Notes: a model not told the origin generated them from the letters alone. A stretch of 64,000 nt of DNA from Rhodococcus sovatensis (GCF_037327425.1 NZ_CP147846.1:3782001-3846000), one strand, 5' to 3'. Shown: positions 52,018-61,031, numbered from the stretch's first letter. Numbers and translations: made by a program.

Positions 52018-52658
52018 ATCGCGCTTCCCCCCTTGACGACGAGCACCACCGACACCAGTCCGAGAACAACGTAGATGATCGCCGAACTGTGCTCGACCAG
52101 CCAGGTTCGCCACGCCTGTTGCACTGCAGCGGCTCGTGCGCCCGATCGAGCCAGCACCAGCAGCGGTGTCACCACTCCCAATGTGGCGACACCTACCCAC
52201 ACCACTGCCACCAGGACTGCTTCTACACCGTGAAGTCCCAGCAACGTCAGCTCGGCCACTGCAACGGTGACCAGCATGTAGTTCGGCACCCACAACCCAA
52301 GCACGAAGGCCGCCACGATCCCGATGCGATCGAGTCCGCGAAGCCACTTGGGTGTCACCTCCTCGCGCCTGCGTTGCCGAATCCACAGGACCAACACGAA
52401 CAGCGCAAGCGCGATCCCGATCACGAGTTCGATCCACGCGACGAGATGCCCGGTCGCTCTCGCGCGTGGCCCCGGCGGCAACAGCGTTGCGGCGAGGACC
52501 ATGACGATCGCGAGCGCCGCGACGTACCCGACCGCGTACGCGGCCGACTTCGCTGCTCCGCGCTCGGTCGCTGCGAGCAGAAATGCGGGTAGAACAGACC
52601 ACGGCCACACCATGACCACGAGACCTACGAGTGCGAGCGTCAGCGCATGGCCGGTCAT
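52014..52658 (-). CDS. GAP (Sap-type) family membrane protein
   Basis: 214-residue protein with six helices from ATG 52658 (MTGHALTLALVGLVVMVWPW). Pattern FLLATERGAAKSAAYAVGY, GLWVPNYMLVTVAVAEL and WVGVATLGVVTPLLVLARSG is that of the GAP/Sap family, known from mycobacterial glycopeptidolipid and sulfolipid export. Which lipid it serves is unknown. It is divergent from the S9 peptidase across 43 bases and coupled to the M19 gene. Confidence 0.85.
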   Translation of the reverse strand: MTGHALTLALVGLVVMVWPWSVLPAFLLAATERGAAKSAAYAVGYVAALAIVMVLAATLLPPGPRARATGHLVAWIELVIGIALALFVLVLWIRQRRREEVTPKWLRGLDRIGIVAAFVLGLWVPNYMLVTVAVAELTLLGLHGVEAVLVAVVWVGVATLGVVTPLLVLARSGARAAAVQQAWRTWLVEHSSAIIYVVLGLVSVVLVVKGGSAI

Positions 52659-52701
52659 CCTTCGGGACAGTACCCGCGAGCTCGTGCAGTAGAAAGAACG
52701 C

Positions 52702-54789
52702 ATGAGTATTACCGGCGATCCCTATCTGTGGCTCGAAGAGGTCACCGACGACACGGCCCTCGACTGGGTCCGCAGTCGAAACGTCTCCACCACGGCGGCC
52801 CTCGCCGGGGACGAATTCGACGCCCTCGAATCGCGCATCCTTCAGGTCCTCGACACGGACGCTCGAATTCCGTACGCGCGGCGCCGAGGTGAATACCTCT
52901 ACAACTTCTGGCGCGACGCCACCCATGTGCGTGGGCTGTGGCGCCGGACGACGATGGACGAATACCGCAAGGCGTCACCGGAATGGGACGTACTGCTCGA
53001 TCTCGACGCCGTCGCCGAAGCCGAGGGCGAGAACTGGGTGTGGAGCGGTGCACAGGTACTACGCCCCGACCAGAACATCGCCTTGGTGACCATGTCCCGT
53101 GGTGGAGCCGATGCCACCGTCGTACGCGAGTTCGATCTCCGGACAAGGTCATTCCGAGGCCCACTCGAAGGCGGCTTCCATGTCGACGAGGCCAAGACCG
53201 ACATCGGATACATCGATGCCGAGTCCGTCTACATCGGAACCGATTTCGGTGAGGACTCACTGACCGAATCCGGCTACCCGCGGATTGTGAAACGGTGGTT
53301 GCGTGGCACACCGCTCGCCGAAGCGACCGTGGTGTACGAGGGCGAAGCGAGCGACATCTCGATCTCGGCGTGGCACGACAGAACTCCCGGCTTCGAACGC
53401 GACTTCGTCCAACGAGCAACCGACTTCTACAACGCAGAGTTCTACCTGCTCGACGACGACGTGCTCACACTCGTCGAGACGCCCACCGACGCAACGACCT
53501 CGGTCCACAAGCAGTGGCTACTGGTCCGCACGATGACCGAGTGGACGATCGGCGACGTGACATATCCGTCCGGCGCGCTGCTCGCCACGAATTTCGACGC
53601 ATTCCTGGCAGGCGAGCGAGATATGGCGGTGCTGTTCACCCCGGATGCCCACCGCTCGCTACATCAGTACGCCTGGACCGAGAACCACCTCATCGTCGTC
53701 ACCCTCGTCGACGTGAAGACCGAGATGCGCGTCCTCACCCCGGTTGCGGACGGCTGGAACGACGAAGCTCTCACGGGGCTTCCGGACTTGACCTCCACCG
53801 AGATCGTCGGAACCGACCCGGAGGAGAACGGCGATGAGTTCTTTCTGTCGTCGAGTGGATACCTGACCCCCGCGACGCTGCTGTTCGGCACGGTCGGCGG
53901 CGACCTCGAGATCGTGAAGCAGGCACCGTCGTTCTTCGACGCCCATGGCATGTCCGTTGCCCAGCACTTCGCCGTGTCCGAAGACGGCACCGAGGTCCCC
54001 TACTTCGTCGTGCGCAGGCAGGACGCCGACCCGGGCCCGACGTTGCTGTACGGCTACGGCGGATTCGAAATCTCGATGACGCCGTCGTACAGCGGTTCGA
54101 TCGGGCTTGCATGGCTGGAACGCGGCGGGACCTACGTCGTGGCGAACATTCGCGGCGGCGGTGAGTACGGGCCGGACTGGCACACTCAGGTTCTGCGCGC
54201 CGGACGGCATTTGGTGCACGAGGACTTCGCTGCCGTCGCGCGTGACCTCGTCGACCGCGGGATCACGACGCCTGAGCAGTTGGGTGCGCAAGGCGGCAGC
54301 AACGGCGGTCTGCTGATGGGCATCATGGTGACCAAGTACCCCGAACTGTTCGGGGCACTCGTCTGCCAGGTGCCGCTGCTGGACATGAAGCGCTATCACC
54401 TGCTGCTGGCCGGGGCGTCGTGGGTCGCGGAGTACGGCGACCCGGACGACCCCGAGGAGTGGAAGTTCATCTCCGAGTACTCGCCGTATCAGAACGTCGT
54501 CCCGGCGAGCGAGCGAGCGTACCCACCGATTCTCATCGCTACTTCCACTCGTGACGACCGAGTGCACCCCGGTCACGCCCGCAAGATGGCGGCCCGGCTC
54601 GAAGAAGTCGGCCAGGACGTCAGCTACTTCGAGAACATCGAAGGTGGGCACGGCGGCGCCGCCGACAACGCTCAGTTGGCGTTCAAGACGGCGCTGGCCT
54701 ACCAGTTCCTCTGGAAGTCGTTGACCCACCCAGGGGTCACCGAGCGAACCACGCCTCGATCTCGTCCACAACCGTCGACGACTGCCTGA
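52702..54789 (+). CDS. prolyl oligopeptidase family (S9) serine peptidase
   Basis: 695 residues; no signal peptide. N-terminal DPYLWLEEVTDDTALDWVRS is the family opening, followed by the beta-propeller region. The C-terminal hydrolase domain has YGYGGFEISMTPSYSG, GGSNGGLLMG (nucleophile Ser), TSTRDDRVHPGHARKM (Asp) and IEGGHGG (His). It cleaves short peptides after proline or related residues; PreP/f1pep-like rather than protease II. The 3' end overlaps the convergent hydrolase gene by 53 bases. Confidence 0.94.
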   Translation: MSITGDPYLWLEEVTDDTALDWVRSRNVSTTAALAGDEFDALESRILQVLDTDARIPYARRRGEYLYNFWRDATHVRGLWRRTTMDEYRKASPEWDVLLDLDAVAEAEGENWVWSGAQVLRPDQNIALVTMSRGGADATVVREFDLRTRSFRGPLEGGFHVDEAKTDIGYIDAESVYIGTDFGEDSLTESGYPRIVKRWLRGTPLAEATVVYEGEASDISISAWHDRTPGFERDFVQRATDFYNAEFYLLDDDVLTLVETPTDATTSVHKQWLLVRTMTEWTIGDVTYPSGALLATNFDAFLAGERDMAVLFTPDAHRSLHQYAWTENHLIVVTLVDVKTEMRVLTPVADGWNDEALTGLPDLTSTEIVGTDPEENGDEFFLSSSGYLTPATLLFGTVGGDLEIVKQAPSFFDAHGMSVAQHFAVSEDGTEVPYFVVRRQDADPGPTLLYGYGGFEISMTPSYSGSIGLAWLERGGTYVVANIRGGGEYGPDWHTQVLRAGRHLVHEDFAAVARDLVDRGITTPEQLGAQGGSNGGLLMGIMVTKYPELFGALVCQVPLLDMKRYHLLLAGASWVAEYGDPDDPEEWKFISEYSPYQNVVPASERAYPPILIATSTRDDRVHPGHARKMAARLEEVGQDVSYFENIEGGHGGAADNAQLAFKTALAYQFLWKSLTHPGVTERTTPRSRPQPSTTA

Positions 54790-55573
54790 TCCACTCATTG
54801 TGACCACGCGGCGACTCCAGGTGTCGCCTTGTGATGTCCGCCCTCGGGAACTTGGCCAACAGGTTGGTCATCGAGCTGCGTGGAGCGAGGTCGTCGCCGG
54901 CGAGCGTGACAGCGAGGATCGGCAAGGTCAGCCGTGCGATGCGTTCCTCGTAGTCGATGTCCGCACCTGCCGGTTCGATCTTGCCCGAGCGGGCGAAACG
55001 GGACCAGTCGTCGATCAGCACTTTGGATTGGCGCCCGAAACCGCCGATGTCGATGCGGTCACCGGGCCAGAAGCCCGCAACACTACTGGTCAACGACATA
55101 GCGGCAGCGCCGACGAACAGCGACGCGCCGCGCGCGATACCGAAACCGCGATGGTACGGCGAGCCGGAGGCGACCAGGATCAGACCGCCGAGGCGACCAC
55201 GGATACGGGCGGCATAGAGCGATGCGAGCTGACCGCCCATGCTGTGGCCGAGAGCGTACGGGGTGGCGTCGGGGAACCGCTCCCGGACCACCTCGAAAAT
55301 GGCGGGAAAGTCGACCGAAACCAGTTCCTGATACCCGTACTTGCTCGCCCCGCTCGGCTTGGGCCGGCTGTCACCCTGCCCCCGGAGGTCGGCCGTGGCC
55401 ACGTGGAATCCGCGCGCGGTCAGCGCCTGGGCGAACAGAACGTAGTAGCCGCCGGGAATGCCGAGACCAGGGAGAACGACGATCACCGGCAGATCGGAAC
55501 GTGGCTCTGAGGATTCGAACAGATTCACCGGGACGGTCGAGCCGTCGGGCATCTGGATCGGCACGGTCTGCAC
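54737..55573 (-). CDS. alpha/beta hydrolase
   Basis: 278 residues. Oxyanion strand VVLPGLGIPGGYYVLFAQAL, nucleophile elbow YALGHSMGGQLASLYA, acid in TLAGDDLAPRSS and a late His in ESPRGHNEWIRQS. It resembles carboxylesterases or lysophospholipase-like enzymes with broad substrates. Its last 17 codons lie inside the convergent S9 gene, which is unusual overlap for this genome but both frames are well supported. Confidence 0.9.
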   Translation of the reverse strand: MQTVPIQMPDGSTVPVNLFESSEPRSDLPVIVVLPGLGIPGGYYVLFAQALTARGFHVATADLRGQGDSRPKPSGASKYGYQELVSVDFPAIFEVVRERFPDATPYALGHSMGGQLASLYAARIRGRLGGLILVASGSPYHRGFGIARGASLFVGAAAMSLTSSVAGFWPGDRIDIGGFGRQSKVLIDDWSRFARSGKIEPAGADIDYEERIARLTLPILAVTLAGDDLAPRSSMTNLLAKFPRADITRRHLESPRGHNEWIRQSSTVVDEIEAWFAR

Positions 55574-55593
55574 TCGGTAAAGACTTGCACACG

Positions 55594-55639
55594 ACGAACG
55601 CCGACCGAAACCCCGGTAGCGGTCTCGATCGGCGTTCGT
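55594..55639 (-). terminator. hairpin downstream of the 39-residue gene
   Basis: ACGAACGCCGA (55594-55604) pairs with TCGGCGTTCGT (55629-55639), with an inner GACCG/CGGTC pairing. It lies 26 bases after the stop of the small gene at 55665 and upstream of the hydrolase gene, insulating the two. Confidence 0.75.
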
Positions 55640-55664
55640 GGAAGAGGTCGTTCGAGCTACACGC

Positions 55665-55784
55665 TCAGAAAAGGGAAGCCGATGCGCTCGTCTCGCTCGA
55701 ACCCGACTCGGAGCTGCCCGACAGCAGCGAAAGGAGGCTGAGGAGGTCTGAGAGTTCGATCTTGTTCGAGGGCTTGATGGACAT
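55665..55784 (-). CDS. 39-residue Ser-rich hydrophobic peptide, PorH/PorA-like candidate
   Basis: ATG 55784, preceded 8 bases upstream by AAGGAG, opens MSIKPSNKIELSDLLSLLSL, continuing LSGSSESGSSETSASASLF. No signal peptide. Residues 10-22 form a Leu/Ser amphipathic helix, and the C-terminal half is almost all Ser/Gly/Glu/Ala. A strong ribosome-binding site and a following terminator support a real gene. Together with the 37-residue gene at 56001 and the neighbouring PPK2, it recalls the tiny corynebacterial porin subunits PorH/PorA, which also lack signal peptides and are acylated on Ser. No sequence match to those is claimed. Confidence 0.6.
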   Translation of the reverse strand: MSIKPSNKIELSDLLSLLSLLSGSSESGSSETSASASLF

Positions 55785-56000
55785 CTGTGAAACTCCTTCG
55801 ATTCGAGGTGAGATACCTGGTCAGCGAATATCTTTCGAATACTCCCGCTGCCCGATGTATTACTACCAACCCCACAGCGAATTGGTTACGAATCGACAAT
55901 AAAAGTCCATATGCATGTATTTCGCCGGTAAACAGGAAACCTGTTTCAGATGGCAACTTTCGACCACCGCGGCCCCCGACGCCGCGTATGGTCTAGCGAA
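55785..56000. other. AT-rich intergenic spacer between the two small genes
   Basis: This 216-base gap is visibly richer in A and T than its surroundings (for example 55840-55930), as expected for a promoter region. It holds the perfect inverted repeat AAACAGG-AAA-CCTGTTT at 55930-55946, a possible operator or terminator of the upstream small gene. I see no further coding sequence here. Confidence 0.5.
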
Positions 56001-56114
56001 TCAGGCTGCGCTGCCCGAGAACAGCAGGTCGACGATCCGGCCGGAGATGACATCGATGACGCCGTCGTACACGCCGCTGATGATGTCGTTGATGAAGATT
56101 TCTGCAGAACCCAT
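56001..56114 (-). CDS. 37-residue amphipathic peptide, PorA-like candidate
   Basis: ATG 56114 follows a strong AGGAGG (7-base spacing). The peptide is MGSAEIFINDIISGVYDGVI, then DVISGRIVDLLFSGSAA. It has no signal peptide. Acidic residues (Asp10, Asp17, Asp21, Asp29) recur on one side, and Ile/Val/Leu/Phe on the other, so it should fold as one amphipathic helix of about 30 residues. C. glutamicum PorA is a 45-residue helix of this sort, encoded next to porH and a ppk2 gene. Alternatives are a membrane-active toxin or signalling peptide. Confidence 0.65.
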   Translation of the reverse strand: MGSAEIFINDIISGVYDGVIDVISGRIVDLLFSGSAA

Positions 56115-56273
56115 GAGCACTCCTCCTATTGGAAACGAGCCGATCGATCACGGCTCATGTACGTTTTTACCGCATTATTGGGCGCAGGCGGCGACGCCCC
56201 CGCTATTGCAGGTATTAGCCCTGGTTAAAGCGGCATGTCATTTTCTTGCCAATACTCGCAAGGAATGCGCGAA

Positions 56274-57185
56274 TCACTCGCCGATCACGTCACGGGCGCG
56301 CCCGACGAGCAACGGGTCGGTTTCTCCGACAATTTCCAAGTCCTTGTTCGCGTAGTCGTATTTGTTGAGAATGAACCGCATCGCGTTGATTCGGGCGCGC
56401 TTCTTGTCGTTGCTCTTGACGATCGTCCACGGAGCGACGTCGGTGTCGGTAGCTCGAAAGCTCTCCTCCTTCGCCGCCGTGTACGCGTCCCACTTGTCGA
56501 GAGAAGCCAGGTCCATCGGCGAGAGCTTCCATTGCCGAACCGGATCGACCTGGCGGATCGCAAACCTCGTCCGCTGCTCGAGCTGAGACACCGAGAACCA
56601 GAACTTGGTGAGACTCACACCGTCGTCGACGAGCATCTGCTCGAACAGAGGTGCCTGACGGACGAACCGCGCATGCTGGTCCTCGTCACAGAACCCCATG
56701 ACACGCTCCACGCCTGCACGGTTGTACCAGGAGCGGTCGAACATCACGATCTCGCCGGCAGCGGGCAGGTGCTGGATGTAGCGCTGGAAATACCACTCCG
56801 TGGACTCGCGAGCCGATGGCTTCTCCAGGGCGACGACGCGTGCTCCGCGCGGGTTCATGTGCTCCATGAAGCGCTTGATCGTTCCACCCTTGCCCGCAGC
56901 GTCGCGCCCTTCGAACACCATCACGTGGCGTCGGCCGGTGTCCTTGATCCACATCTGGAGTTTGAGCAGCTCGATCTGCAGCAGCCGCTTCTCCATGTCG
57001 TACTCCGCGCGCGTCATCCGCTCCTCGTAGGGATAGTCCTCACGCCACGTGTCGACGACTCGTCCGTCGGGAACGGTCAGCAGGATGGGATCGTCGTCGT
57101 CGTTGTCGTCGACGGTGAATCCGGAGGTGTCCGCAAGGTCGACGGCAGTGGCGATATCACCGATCGAGCTGAAATCTAGAGTCAT
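56274..57185 (-). CDS. ppk2: polyphosphate kinase 2 (class I type)
   Basis: 303 residues from ATG 57185. Walker A FEGRDAAGKGGTIKRFMEHM near residues 92-111, Walker B/lid VMFDRSWYNRAGVERVMGFC at 148-167, and the conserved RQVDPVRQWKLSPMDLASLD. This is the class I PPK2 pattern (polyphosphate-driven phosphorylation of nucleoside diphosphates). An acidic, Asp-rich stretch (VDDNDDDD) precedes the domain. The gene lies just upstream of the two small-peptide genes on the same strand, 159 bases from the first. It differs clearly from the PPK2 at 4246. Confidence 0.94.
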   Translation of the reverse strand: MTLDFSSIGDIATAVDLADTSGFTVDDNDDDDPILLTVPDGRVVDTWREDYPYEERMTRAEYDMEKRLLQIELLKLQMWIKDTGRRHVMVFEGRDAAGKGGTIKRFMEHMNPRGARVVALEKPSARESTEWYFQRYIQHLPAAGEIVMFDRSWYNRAGVERVMGFCDEDQHARFVRQAPLFEQMLVDDGVSLTKFWFSVSQLEQRTRFAIRQVDPVRQWKLSPMDLASLDKWDAYTAAKEESFRATDTDVAPWTIVKSNDKKRARINAMRFILNKYDYANKDLEIVGETDPLLVGRARDVIGE

Positions 57186-57338
57186 GGTGCAAAAAGCTAG
57201 CCGTGAGCGGGAACGAAACGGTGACGGTTCGGTGAACGCCAGACGCTCGAACACTCGCGGTACCTCGACAACCTCAGGGTCGAAGATAGGGGATCTTCCT
57301 GATGTGCCGGACCCCGTGCGACGCGCAGAATTCTTCCC

Positions 57339-57539
57339 ATGACATACACGAACCCTCCCAAAGAATTCGTACGCTCCGACAAGCAGAAGATGATCGCCGG
57401 TGTCTGCGGCGGCGTCGGCGAGTACTTCGGGATCGACCCGAACCTCGTCCGAGTACTCGCCGTCATCGGCGCCTTCATCTCGGGCGGCACGCTGGCACTC
57501 GTCTACCTCGCCGCATGGATGCTGATGCCCCAGCGTTGA
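57339..57539 (+). CDS. PspC-domain small membrane protein
   Basis: 66 residues: KEFVRSDKQKMIAGVCGGVG, EYFGIDPNLVRVLAVIGAF, then a helix GTLALVYLAAWMLMPQR. This is a complete PspC domain with its typical Gly-rich turn and one to two helices, as in stress-response and membrane-sensing proteins. It is divergent from ppk2 at 57185 and convergent with zwf. Confidence 0.9.
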   Translation: MTYTNPPKEFVRSDKQKMIAGVCGGVGEYFGIDPNLVRVLAVIGAFISGGTLALVYLAAWMLMPQR

Positions 57540-57570
57540 ACCTGTCGATCGGGCACGCTGGTAGTCGGCG

Positions 57571-58968
57571 TCAGCGCACCAACCAACCGCACGGCGACGC
57601 AAGTTCGTCGGACTCCTTCGGCCCCATCGACCCGCCCGCGTACTGCTTGATCGCGGGCGGGTTGTCGAGCAGCCGTGCCGCAACCTCCCACACGTGCGCC
57701 AGCCCGTCCGGTCTGGTGAACAAAGAACGATCTCCGTTGAGCACATCGAGAATCAACCGCGAATACGGCGACAGCGGTTCGGCGTCCGGAACCTCCGGCA
57801 GCGGCAAGGAAAGATGCCCGACCGACAGATCGAAATTCGGTCCCGGCTCCTTCACCGTCATCGCCATGTCGATGGCACCGTTTCCGGACAGATCGAACGA
57901 CAGCACTGCACCGTCGTGTGGAAGATCGGTCAGCGGACTGTTCGCAGGCTTGGTGAACACGAGCGACACTCGTTGTGCGCTGACTCCCAACATCTTTCCG
58001 GTCCGCAGCAAGAACGGCACCCCGCGCCAACGATCGGTGTCGACCCACAACTTCGCGGCGACGAAGGTGTCGACCGTCGAATCGTCGGCGACGCCCTCGA
58101 CGTCCCGGTATCCGTCGTACTGTCCGAGGACCACCTCGGACACCTCGATCGGCCGGAAGCACCCGATGACCGACTCCCGCGCAGACTGGAGGTCCTCGGC
58201 CCGCAACGACGCCGGGGGCTCCATCGCGATCTCCGCAGCGACCTGAAATAGGTGCGTGACGAGCATGTCCAGCACAGCGCCGGTGCTGTCGTAGAACTCT
58301 GCTCGATCGTCGATGTTCAAGGTTTCCGGCACGTCGATCTGCACCTGCGCGACGTGGTCGGAATTCCAGATTCCGTCGATCATCCCGTTGGCGAACCGCA
58401 GGACATGCAGATTCTGCGTGGCCTCCTTACCCAGGAAGTGGTCGATCCGGTAGATCTGTTTCTCGTCCAGTACCGCGTGCACAGCCTTGTCCAGCTGCTC
58501 GAATGCCTCCTGCGACGTGCCGAACGGCTTCTCGTAGACCACCCGCGCGCCCTGTGCCAGGCCATGCGCGCCGAGTGCCGCGGTGTAGTCCTCGAACGCA
58601 CTCGGCGGCAGCGCGATGTAGTGCACGAGCTGCGCGTCGTCACCGACGTCCGTGCGCCCGGCCTCCACCACCTCGGGGAGCTGACCCGGATCGTCGACGG
58701 TGAATCCGTTGCCAGCGAATCTGACGCGCTGGGAGAACTCGTCCCAATCCGCGCGATCGAGGTCGGAACCGAACTCCTTCAGCGCATCGTGGACGTGATC
58801 GCGGAACTCCTCGTCCGGGGTGTCGTGGCGACCGTTTCCGATGAGCAACCACTTATCGGGCAGCAGGCCCTCGACGTGGAGTTGGTAGAACGACGGCAGG
58901 ACCATCCGCTTGGCTAGGTCACCGGTCGCGCCGAACAGGACGAAGATCGTGGGTTGCAAAGACGCCAT
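57571..58968 (-). CDS. zwf: glucose-6-phosphate 1-dehydrogenase
   Basis: 465 residues from ATG 58968 (MASLQPTIFVLFGATGDLAK), about the length of M. tuberculosis Zwf1 (Rv1121). Cofactor motif GATGDLAKR, substrate motif YRIDHFLGKE (catalytic His in DHFLGKEATQN) and PFLLRTGK. It makes 6-phosphogluconolactone and NAD(P)H. The usual partners (opcA, tal, tkt) are not adjacent, so this is probably the second, stand-alone copy often found in actinobacteria. Confidence 0.95.
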   Translation of the reverse strand: MASLQPTIFVLFGATGDLAKRMVLPSFYQLHVEGLLPDKWLLIGNGRHDTPDEEFRDHVHDALKEFGSDLDRADWDEFSQRVRFAGNGFTVDDPGQLPEVVEAGRTDVGDDAQLVHYIALPPSAFEDYTAALGAHGLAQGARVVYEKPFGTSQEAFEQLDKAVHAVLDEKQIYRIDHFLGKEATQNLHVLRFANGMIDGIWNSDHVAQVQIDVPETLNIDDRAEFYDSTGAVLDMLVTHLFQVAAEIAMEPPASLRAEDLQSARESVIGCFRPIEVSEVVLGQYDGYRDVEGVADDSTVDTFVAAKLWVDTDRWRGVPFLLRTGKMLGVSAQRVSLVFTKPANSPLTDLPHDGAVLSFDLSGNGAIDMAMTVKEPGPNFDLSVGHLSLPLPEVPDAEPLSPYSRLILDVLNGDRSLFTRPDGLAHVWEVAARLLDNPPAIKQYAGGSMGPKESDELASPCGWLVR

Positions 58969-59018
58969 GGAAACCATCATGCACCGACCGGGGCGCCTCT
59001 GTGGCTACAGTCGGTGTG

Positions 59019-59621
59019 ATGGGAAGGTCACGGTTTCACGGCGAGATATTCGGGATAGGCACCGACTCGGGTGTGCGCATAGTGATCGGACACTGGACCA
59101 ACTCACCGCTCGGCGAGTTCACCGATGTGATGGTGCAGTTCACCGATGGCCATCGGCTCTTGCTCGCACCCAACGAGAACGTGCGTGAATTCGTTACCGC
59201 AACATACACGTTCGACGAGGTCTACCTCACTCCGGTGGAGTTCAGCCAGCGCGGAAACAGCGTCGAACTCGCTGCCGACGATCTTCGCGTCTCGGTGACG
59301 ACAGGGCAGCCGACCGCACTCGGCCGACTGCTTCATCTGGTCCCGAACGCGGTGTCTACGGCACCGTGGTTCTGCCGCATCTCCGACCCGATAGCCCGCG
59401 TCGTCCTGCGCGGTGTGCGCACCCGTGGCAGCGCGGGGAACGGCAGACGCGAGTACTACGGTGCCCGTCACCAGCACAGGATCACCGCCGCCGAGGCATC
59501 GTGGCGCGGCGAAGACCTCGGACACCTGACGCCCGTCACTCCCCCAGTGACATTCGGATTCGGCAGCACACCCGCAGCTCCCTCGGTCACCTCGATCACG
59601 ACGACGGTCGACTCCCGTTAG
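59019..59621 (+). CDS. conserved hypothetical protein
   Basis: 200 residues from ATG 59019 (MGRSRFHGEIFGIGTDSGVR). No membrane segment or known motif. Beta-rich N-terminal part (VRIVIGHWTNSPLGEFTDVM, LLLAPNENVREFVTATYTF) and a C-terminal part with RREYYGARHQHRITAAEASW. It looks like a soluble beta-barrel protein widespread in mycolic-acid actinobacteria, without assigned function. It overlaps the convergent pncA by 4 bases and is divergent from zwf across 50 bases. Confidence 0.8.
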   Translation: MGRSRFHGEIFGIGTDSGVRIVIGHWTNSPLGEFTDVMVQFTDGHRLLLAPNENVREFVTATYTFDEVYLTPVEFSQRGNSVELAADDLRVSVTTGQPTALGRLLHLVPNAVSTAPWFCRISDPIARVVLRGVRTRGSAGNGRREYYGARHQHRITAAEASWRGEDLGHLTPVTPPVTFGFGSTPAAPSVTSITTTVDSR

Positions 59622-60190
59622 TCGAGTTCTGCCCCAGCGTCGGACAGTTCGTTCAAGGCAGCGTTCGATGTCTCAGACGCCACCCCTGCGATGAAGCCGG
59701 TGAGGATTCGCACCTTCAGCCCAGCGGCGATCGCATCGAGCGCCGATGCCCGGACGCAGTAGTCGGTGGCTATCCCGGCGATGTCGATGTCGGTCACCTC
59801 GTTGCTCGCCAGTACCTCACGAAGGGGCACTCCGTCGTCCGTCGAACCTTCGAACGCCGAATACGACGGCTTTCCCTGCCCTTTGAACACATGTACGTCC
59901 ACCGATCCGAGGGCCAGGTCCGGGTGGTATTCGGCACCCTCGGTGCCCGCAACACAGTGGACGGGCCAGGTAGTGGTGAAGTTCGCCGGCTCGTCGGTTG
60001 CGAAATGGCCACCGTTGTCGCTGTCGGCATCATGCCAATCCCGGGACGCGACGATGACGTCGTATGCGTCGCCTTCGCTCGCGAGAAGCCCGCTTATTCG
60101 CCGCGCGACCTCGGCGCCGCCCACGACACCGAGCGCACCGCCCTCGGTGAAATCGTTCTGTACATCGACTAGTAGGAGAGCACGTGTCAT
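59618..60190 (-). CDS. pncA: nicotinamidase/pyrazinamidase
   Basis: 190 residues. Catalytic triad Asp9 (LLVDVQNDF), Lys103 (VFKGQGKPSYSAF) and Cys145 (GIATDYCVRASAL); metal-binding residues in SRDWHDADS. It converts nicotinamide to nicotinate for NAD salvage. Length and residues match PncA of M. tuberculosis. Divergent from the MOSC gene, 21 bases apart. Confidence 0.95.
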   Translation of the reverse strand: MTRALLLVDVQNDFTEGGALGVVGGAEVARRISGLLASEGDAYDVIVASRDWHDADSDNGGHFATDEPANFTTTWPVHCVAGTEGAEYHPDLALGSVDVHVFKGQGKPSYSAFEGSTDDGVPLREVLASNEVTDIDIAGIATDYCVRASALDAIAAGLKVRILTGFIAGVASETSNAALNELSDAGAELD

Positions 60191-60211
60191 GACCCCAGTA
60201 TCCTCGTCACT

Positions 60212-61024
60212 GTGAATGCTGCGGTTACCGAGTTGGTCTGCTACCCGGTCAAGGGTTGTGCGGGCCTCTCGCTTCGGTCCGCGCGCATGACGTTCCGCGG
60301 TATCGAGCACGACCGTGAATTCATGATCGTCGACGAGGATCTGTCCTTCCGCAGCCAGCGACGCGATCCGGTGTTGGCTCTGATTCGCCCCACGATCGAC
60401 GTCGACGGATTGACGCTCCACTACCCGGACGCCGGTTCGGTGACCTGCCCGATCGACAAGGCTTCCTCGTCGTGCGACGTCACGATGTTCGGCCGCCCGT
60501 TCCGCGGCATCGATCAAGGCGATGACGTTGCGTCGTTCCTGAGCGAGGTGATCGGCGAGAAGTCACGTCTCGTCGCAGTACCCGAGGACTTCCATCGGGT
60601 CACGGATGGAATAGCGCCCGGGACAGCCGGATTCGCGGACAGTTCGGCCGTACACATACTGTCGAAGTCCACCTTGGACGGGCTCAATTCACGGCTGGAC
60701 ACCGCGTTGCCGATGAACCGCTTCCGCCCCAACATCGTCGTCGACGGCTGGGATTCGCCGCACACCGAAGACTTGGTCCGCAGCGTCGCGATCGGCGATA
60801 CCGAGCTCACCTACACCAAACTTGCGATCCGATGCCCCGTCACCACTGTCGATCAGAGCCTCGGCCGCCGTGACGGGCGCGAACCGCTGGCGACACTGGC
60901 GACGTATCGCACGGCACGACAGAAGGGCGTGGCGTTCGGATCGAAGTTCACCGTCATCCGTGGCGGGACGGTGACCGTGGGTGACGACATCACCGTCGCG
61001 AGCTGGGGCGATACGGAACTGTAG
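60212..61024 (+). CDS. MOSC-domain protein
   Basis: 270 residues from GTG 60212. N-terminal MOSC_N beta-barrel (VTELVCYPVKGCAGLSLRSA, EHDREFMIVDED) and a C-terminal MOSC domain (NRFRPNIVVDGWDSPHTEDL, TKLAIRCPVTTVDQSLGRRD). The conserved Cys is in IRCPVTTVDQ. Related to mARC/YcbX molybdenum enzymes that reduce N-hydroxylated compounds. An iron-sulfur domain is absent, so it would need a separate electron donor. Confidence 0.9.
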   Translation: MNAAVTELVCYPVKGCAGLSLRSARMTFRGIEHDREFMIVDEDLSFRSQRRDPVLALIRPTIDVDGLTLHYPDAGSVTCPIDKASSSCDVTMFGRPFRGIDQGDDVASFLSEVIGEKSRLVAVPEDFHRVTDGIAPGTAGFADSSAVHILSKSTLDGLNSRLDTALPMNRFRPNIVVDGWDSPHTEDLVRSVAIGDTELTYTKLAIRCPVTTVDQSLGRRDGREPLATLATYRTARQKGVAFGSKFTVIRGGTVTVGDDITVASWGDTEL

Positions 61025-61031
61025 CGGCAGC

